Below, in pieces: positions 6,796 through 10,034 of a DNA stretch of 10,034 bases. Numbering within the stretch: position 1 is the stretch's first letter; the number at the start of each line of letters is the position of its first letter. The stretch spans positions 1-10,034 of the forward strand of contig CAIKXW010000142.1 in NCBI GenBank assembly GCA_903831485.1. The letters are read 5' to 3'. This DNA is from an uncultured Alphaproteobacteria bacterium (GTDB lineage: Bacteria; Pseudomonadota; Alphaproteobacteria; Caulobacterales; Hyphomonadaceae). Both the position numbers and the translations under genes were made by a program. The notes under the pieces were generated by a model. It did not search any database and was not told the DNA's origin. It saw only the letters and a list, made by a program, of their open reading frames with translations.

Positions 6796-7127
6796 TCTCA
6801 GCCCCTGGAATCAAATACGGAACGGACCGAAATCCGGCATCCGCAAAGACTTCTGTTTTTGAACAGGATCCGTCAGGCCAGCCCGACCCCCGGATCTTTT
6901 ACTGAGGGAGCCGCTCCCCGCAAACACACGCAACTCGAAGCGACTCAGTGATTCGCACCACTGTCCCGTAGGGTGATTCGCTTCGCCGACTCAGGCAAGG
7001 GCCTTCGCGAACCAATTCTTCATATGCATCAACAAAGTCCAAACAGTGTGTCTTGTTACGGACACGACCCAAATGCTTGCGACTTGGAGTCATTCAAGAA
7101 ATGGCGCCCCAGGAACGAGCGCGGACG
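6796..7127. other. 332-base AT-richer intergenic stretch with repeats
   Basis: No credible gene is seen between the PAS_5 gene start and the mucR stop. Base composition is near 50% G+C, clearly below the neighbouring genes. It holds six GANTC sites (6808, 6942, 6950, 6975, 6988 and 7087), a block of interleaved repeats at 6936-6994, a small hairpin CTGTT/AACAG at 6853-6866, and GATCCG/CGGATC at 6867-6896. It should contain the PAS_5 promoter, but I cannot point to a convincing -35/-10 pair. Confidence 0.6.
6936..6994. repeat. block of interleaved direct and inverted repeats with GANTC
   Basis: CGACTCAG occurs at 6941-6948 and 6987-6994. GTGATTCGC occurs at 6948-6956 and 6973-6981, 25 bases apart. 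In addition 6936-6947 (CGAAGCGACTCA) is complementary to 6974-6985 at 11 of 12 bases, and 6940-6956 is a 17-base near-palindrome with one mismatched pair. Four GANTC sites fall in the repeat units. Confidence 0.6.
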
Positions 7128-7538
7128 CTACTTCTTCATCAACCCGAGGCCCATCTTGCGGGCAAGGTCGGAGCGCTGTTTCGCATAGGCTGGCGCCACC
7201 ATTGGATAGTCGGCCGCCAGACCCCACTTCTCGCGATACTCCTCCGGCGACATGTCATACCGCGTGCGCAGGTGGCGCTTCAGCGACTTGAACTTCTTCC
7301 CGTCCTCCAGACAAACGATGTGATCGTCCGTCACAGACTTCTTCACCGAAACAGCCGGCTTCAACTCCACCCGCGGCTCGGCGGCCGGCGCACCCTGGAT
7401 TTCGGCCAGCGTTGCATGCACCCGCTCGATCAGCCGGGGCAAGTCCACGACAGGGACGGTATTGTGCGCCACATAGGCGGAGACAATATCCGAGGTGAGT
7501 TCGATAAGACTAGACCCGGGCCGTGCTTCCGTATCCAT
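7128..7538 (-). CDS. MucR/Ros-family transcriptional regulator
   Basis: A 136-residue DNA-binding regulator of the MucR/Ros family, global regulators in alphaproteobacteria that silence or tune many promoters. The N-terminal segment ([20 protein letters not shown], residues 11-30) is the conserved oligomerisation region. A linker of about 30 residues leads to the zinc-finger-like domain at 74-120 ([20 protein letters not shown], then [12 protein letters not shown] and [20 protein letters not shown]). Two canonical zinc ligands are absent: the second Cys is Asp79 (CLED) and the final His is Arg93 (HLRTR). The CLED form is known in MucR homologues; the Arg is less expected. ATG 7538 is chosen; a TTG at 7544 is also possible and lies closer to the GGGAAG upstream. 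It is transcribed alone between the antiporter genes and the PAS_5 gene. Confidence 0.9.
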   Translation of the reverse strand: MDTEARPGSSLIELTSDIVSAYVAHNTVPVVDLPRLIERVHATLAEIQGAPAAEPRVELKPAVSVKKSVTDDHIVCLEDGKKFKSLKRHLRTRYDMSPEEYREKWGLAADYPMVAPAYAKQRSDLARKMGLGLMKK

Positions 7539-7560
7539 CTGCAACGTTGCTTCCCGACAG

Positions 7561-7580
7561 GTTGAATCACTTTGTTCAAC
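7561..7580. promoter_or_regulatory. inverted repeat in the mucR leader
   Basis: GTTGAA (7561-7566) and TTCAAC (7575-7580) are perfect inverted arms around an 8-base centre, between the candidate mucR promoter and its start. The left arm overlaps a GANTC site (GAATC 7565-7569 or adjacent). It may be an operator for autoregulation; this is inference. Confidence 0.3.
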
Positions 7581-7595
7581 GCCATTACTGCAAGG

Positions 7596-7624
7596 ATACT
7601 GTGTGAGTTCACGAAGTCTGTAAA
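7596..7624 (-). promoter_or_regulatory. candidate mucR promoter
   Basis: On the minus strand TTTACA (7624-7619), a 17-base spacer and CAGTAT (7601-7596) form a sigma-70-like pair about 60 bases before the mucR start. The -35 part matches 5 of 6 and the -10 part 3 of 6. Confidence 0.3.
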
Positions 7625-7673
7625 TGCCGGCCTGAACAGACGCGCACTATTGTGAGAACTTCAGGCGCGGCTG

Positions 7674-9458
7674 CTAGCCGAACAGGAAAATCGCCAGGAC
7701 AACGCCCAGTATTGCGAGGCTGAGGAGAGCGGTCGCGCTTAGCGGAACCCTGGCTGCGACCCAGCCCTGCGGTCCGAAGACCTGCCGGGCCGCCAGCTGC
7801 ACCGATCCGCCAAGGGCCGCAGCCGCATGGGACAGACCCCGCCCGGCCCCGCCCGCGAACTTGCCGACAGTGCGAGCCATCACGTGCCAGCCCCGCCGCC
7901 ACAACCACTCAACATCGATGATCAGCCCCGGCTGTTCAGCCGGATACCAGCGCCGCCACTGCAACAGCATGAAGGCCAGCGTCGCGAACACCAGAAGCTG
8001 CAATTGCTGCAGCACATGCCCCACCGTCCACAACTCGGTCGCGAGATAATCCAGCGCTACGTCCTGATACGGCAGGAACTGGTAGAGCCAGGCGGGTGAT
8101 ACGCCGACCAGAATGCACAACGCCGCCGCCGACCCCATGGCGAGCAGCATGCTGAACGGCGCCTCCTGCGGGCGCTTGCCGCTGTCATGACTGAAGAAGG
8201 CGAAGTACGGGATCTTGATCCCCGAATGCTCAAGCACGCCGGCAGACGCGAACAGCAGCATGATCCACACGACAAACAGCGCCGGGTCCGCATGCGAAGC
8301 CGACATCACCATCGACTTCGCGACAAAGCCCGAGAACAGCGGCAGCGCCGAAATCGATGCCGCTCCGACAAGACAGAACAACGTCGTCCACGGCATGGTC
8401 CGATGCAGCCCGCCGAGCTCGCTGGCCTTCGTCGTGCCCGTCCGGTAGAGCACCGCCCCCATGCTCATGAAGAGCAGCGCCTTGTACATTATGTGCGCAA
8501 ACGCATGCGCCGCCGCACCGTTGACCGCCAGCTGCGTGCCAATGCCGACAGCGCACACCATGAAGCCGACCTGGTTGTTGAGGCTGTAGGCCAGCACTTT
8601 GCGCAGGTCATTCTCGATAACCGCAAAGAAGACCGGGAACACGGTCATCACCGCGCCGATCCAGATCAGCCAGTCCAGCCCCGCGAAGTAACGCGCCAGC
8701 GCATAGACGGCGAGCTTGGTCGTGAAGGCCGAGAGCACGACAGCACCGGTCTCTGAGGCGCGCGGATAGGAATCCTGCAGCCAGTTGTGAACCATCGGGA
8801 ACGCCGCCTTGATCCCGAACCCTGCAAGGATCAGCACCGCCCCCGGCGCATTGATGTCCATCACGCCGACAGGCAGCCCTGCCTGGCTTGGCGCGATCAA
8901 CGCGAACTGCGTGTCCCCCGTCGCCGACGCGTACATGCAGATGCCCGCCAGCACGAGCATGCCCGAACTGACCTGGAAGACGAGATAGCGCACGGCCGCC
9001 CGCACGCTCTCCGGCGCGCGCGGCGCGAGGATCTGGAAAACCGACGCAATCGCCGTCAGCTCCCATGCGATGAACAGGCTGATCAGGTCGCCGACGAAGA
9101 CCGCCGTCACCGACGCGCCCGCATACAGCATCGCTGTTGAATCCTGCAGCGCATCGCGCCGATGCAGCGAGTAAACGCCCACCATCGCCGCCGCGATGAT
9201 GAAGGCGAGACCGAACACGAAGGACAGACTGTCCGGTCGATACAGCACCAGATCCAGTCCAAGGAACTGCACGGTCTGCAGGTCGATGCTCAGCCCCTCG
9301 GCCGAGATCAGCGCGATCAGGGCTACCAGCGGCCCACCCACCATCAGGATGGCGCGCGAAGCAACGTCCCGCGCAAACGGCAACATCAGCGCAGCGGCGA
9401 GGATGAAAAACCCCGGATTGGTGTTGGCCAGGAAGTCGGCGAGGCGCTCAATCGTCAC
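7674..9458 (-). CDS. MrpD/NuoN-like monovalent cation/H+ antiporter subunit
   Basis: A 594-residue polytopic membrane protein of the proton-translocating antiporter family shared by Mrp antiporters (MrpA/MrpD) and complex I (NuoL/M/N). Key charged residues of the proton path are present: Glu133 in FIAWELTA (TM5), Lys217 in GFGIKAAFP (TM7) with His224, Lys248 in AFTTKLAVY (TM8), His318, His322 and Lys326 in HAFAHIMYKALLF (TM10), and Lys381 in FSGFVAKSM (TM12). After the 14-helix core comes a C-terminal extension with IIDVEWLWRRGW (513-524), similar to the DxDWLYR element of Mrp/NuoL-like subunits, an amphipathic linker and a final helix at about 571-593. It starts at GTG 9458, overlapping the small upstream gene by 11 bases, with GGGGAGG 6 bases before the start. 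It is the last gene of its operon; no mrpE, F or G follows. The transported ion is not known. Confidence 0.88.
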   Translation of the reverse strand: MTIERLADFLANTNPGFFILAAALMLPFARDVASRAILMVGGPLVALIALISAEGLSIDLQTVQFLGLDLVLYRPDSLSFVFGLAFIIAAAMVGVYSLHRRDALQDSTAMLYAGASVTAVFVGDLISLFIAWELTAIASVFQILAPRAPESVRAAVRYLVFQVSSGMLVLAGICMYASATGDTQFALIAPSQAGLPVGVMDINAPGAVLILAGFGIKAAFPMVHNWLQDSYPRASETGAVVLSAFTTKLAVYALARYFAGLDWLIWIGAVMTVFPVFFAVIENDLRKVLAYSLNNQVGFMVCAVGIGTQLAVNGAAAHAFAHIMYKALLFMSMGAVLYRTGTTKASELGGLHRTMPWTTLFCLVGAASISALPLFSGFVAKSMVMSASHADPALFVVWIMLLFASAGVLEHSGIKIPYFAFFSHDSGKRPQEAPFSMLLAMGSAAALCILVGVSPAWLYQFLPYQDVALDYLATELWTVGHVLQQLQLLVFATLAFMLLQWRRWYPAEQPGLIIDVEWLWRRGWHVMARTVGKFAGGAGRGLSHAAAALGGSVQLAARQVFGPQGWVAARVPLSATALLSLAILGVVLAIFLFG

Positions 9459-9786
9459 GACCGGCCTCCCCGCTTCGCTTCTCGTAATAGTCTTCCGGCC
9501 GCCGCAGCATCTTCCCGAGAGGCCAGCCGCTCAGCACAGCAAACGAAAAGGCGATGAATCCGAACGCACCTTGAAAACCGGGAACCTTGGTCACGTCCTT
9601 CACAGGACTGACGGACAGCAACATCTCGATCCCGATCAGCGCCAGACCCGCGATGGCAAGCGCCCAGGTAAAGACCTTGGCGAAGAGCGGCGTCCGCATC
9701 CACGAGAACAGCAACACCGACAGCGGATGCTCGCCCGACTCGCCAAGAACAGGCTCGCTGCGAGCAGGATCCTTCTCATCGCTCAT
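9448..9786 (-). CDS. small two-helix membrane protein of the antiporter operon
   Basis: A 112-residue protein with a charged N-terminus (MSDEKDPARSEPVLGESGEH), two predicted membrane helices (about 37-59 and 72-93) and a charged C-terminus with LRRPEDYYEKR. The pattern suggests an accessory subunit of the antiporter complex. It does not resemble MrpC, E, F or G closely enough to name it. The ATG at 9786 overlaps the stop of the upstream antiporter-like gene (ATGA), and its own stop overlaps the MrpD-like gene start by 11 bases, so all three are translationally coupled. A longer in-frame reading to 9870 exists but lies antisense-like inside no gene motif and over the upstream subunit; the short form is preferred. 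Confidence 0.8.
   Translation of the reverse strand: MSDEKDPARSEPVLGESGEHPLSVLLFSWMRTPLFAKVFTWALAIAGLALIGIEMLLSVSPVKDVTKVPGFQGAFGFIAFSFAVLSGWPLGKMLRRPEDYYEKRSGEAGRDD
9465..9471 (-). promoter_or_regulatory. Shine-Dalgarno supporting the GTG start of the MrpD-like gene
   Basis: GGGGAGG on the minus strand lies 6 bases before GTG 9458, inside the 3' end of the small upstream gene. Confidence 0.65.
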
Positions 9787-10034
9787 GGCGCAGCCTCCAG
9801 CAGCGTGAAAGCGCCGAGCGGTTCGAGATAGTCGGCGATGAACGCGGCGCAAGCGAACAGCACAACGCATCCGATCGCCGTGATTCCTGCCGCGGCAATC
9901 GCCGCACCTGGCGCCCCGCCGGGCCGCGTGAAGTCACGGCCCTTGACGCCCGCCGGCGCGAACAGCGCGCTGAACGCGACGGGCAGAAGGTAAGCGATAG
10001 TCAGCAATGACGACACGATCATCGCCGCCGCCGT
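9783..10034 (-). CDS. antiporter-like membrane subunit, C-terminal end (partial)
   Basis: The reading frame is open through the right window edge, so only the last 83 residues are seen. The stretch MIVSSLLTIAYLLPVAFSAL resembles the final conserved part of MrpD/NuoN-type subunits, where SSLLNAAYFLPIVYRAFF-like sequence is usual. A second helix follows (AIAAAGITAIGCVVLFACAAF), then a short tail ending EPLGAFTLLEAAP. The Met at 10022 is unlikely to be the start, because the seen part is a C-terminus by homology and upstream codons stay open. It is translationally coupled (ATGA) to the small membrane protein. Together with the 594-residue subunit it makes two antiporter-like subunits in tandem. 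NuoL-type, MrpA-type or MrpD-type cannot be told from this fragment. Confidence 0.7.
   Translation of the reverse strand, partial: TAAAMIVSSLLTIAYLLPVAFSALFAPAGVKGRDFTRPGGAPGAAIAAAGITAIGCVVLFACAAFIADYLEPLGAFTLLEAAP

Noticed and set aside
6899..7093. 64-codon minus-strand frame in the intergenic stretch before the PAS_5 gene
   Set aside because: No Shine-Dalgarno, no familiar motif, mixed codon use; it covers the repeat block, which looks regulatory.
6796..7127. tRNA or other known RNA gene
   Set aside because: No T-loop GTTCRA pattern with a matching acceptor stem and no cloverleaf could be traced by eye.
6973..7188. 71-codon plus-strand frame running into the mucR 3' end
   Set aside because: No ribosome site, no motif, and it overlaps mucR antisense.
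8187..8756. 189-codon plus-strand frame inside the MrpD-like gene
   Set aside because: Arg/His/Gln-rich shadow with no family features, lying entirely inside a clear membrane protein gene.

Overview
The window is GC-rich (about two thirds G+C in the coding parts) and reads as a chromosomal segment of an alphaproteobacterium. The evidence is a MucR/Ros-type regulator, a PAS_5-family protein, a two-subunit MrpD-like antiporter arrangement, codons ending mostly in C or G, a GGGGGAGG-type intergenic hairpin repeat of the kind common in this class, and clustered GANTC sites (the CcrM methylation motif). A Caulobacterales/Hyphomonadaceae-like host is plausible but is inference only.

Left part (1-1300, + strand): the 3' part of a LysR-type regulator that looks broken by an internal deletion with frameshift (1-530), then an intact sufE (587-1006). 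A short stretch follows with only a doubtful antisense ORF and the leader of pstS.

Middle (1299-5052, + strand): a compact pstS-pstC-pstA-pstB operon encoding the high-affinity phosphate ABC importer. It has a periplasmic phosphate-binding protein, two permeases and an ATPase. pstC and pstA overlap by 3 bases and the other junctions are 1-7 bases. No phoU or phoB follows; the operon ends at a strong hairpin/intergenic repeat (5091-5141).

Right-middle (5267-7538): a minus-strand YbgC-type thioesterase, a divergent plus-strand 82-residue zinc-ribbon protein with a natural tetra-histidine tail, a minus-strand PAS_5 protein and a minus-strand MucR-like regulator. The non-coding stretches here are unusual. 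One (6169-6282) holds two DnaA-box-like sites and three GANTC sites. The other (6796-7127) is relatively AT-rich, carries GANTC sites, and contains a block of interleaved direct and inverted repeats.

Right end (7674-10034, - strand): the distal part of an operon encoding a Mrp/complex-I-like cation/proton antiporter module. It holds the C-terminus of one antiporter-like subunit (cut by the window edge), a small two-helix membrane protein, and a 594-residue MrpD-like subunit, all translationally coupled. I see no obviously undescribed defence or mobile system. The most interesting leads are the DnaA-box/GANTC elements, the noncanonical Mrp-like module with its unnamed small subunit, and the MucR homologue lacking two usual zinc ligands.
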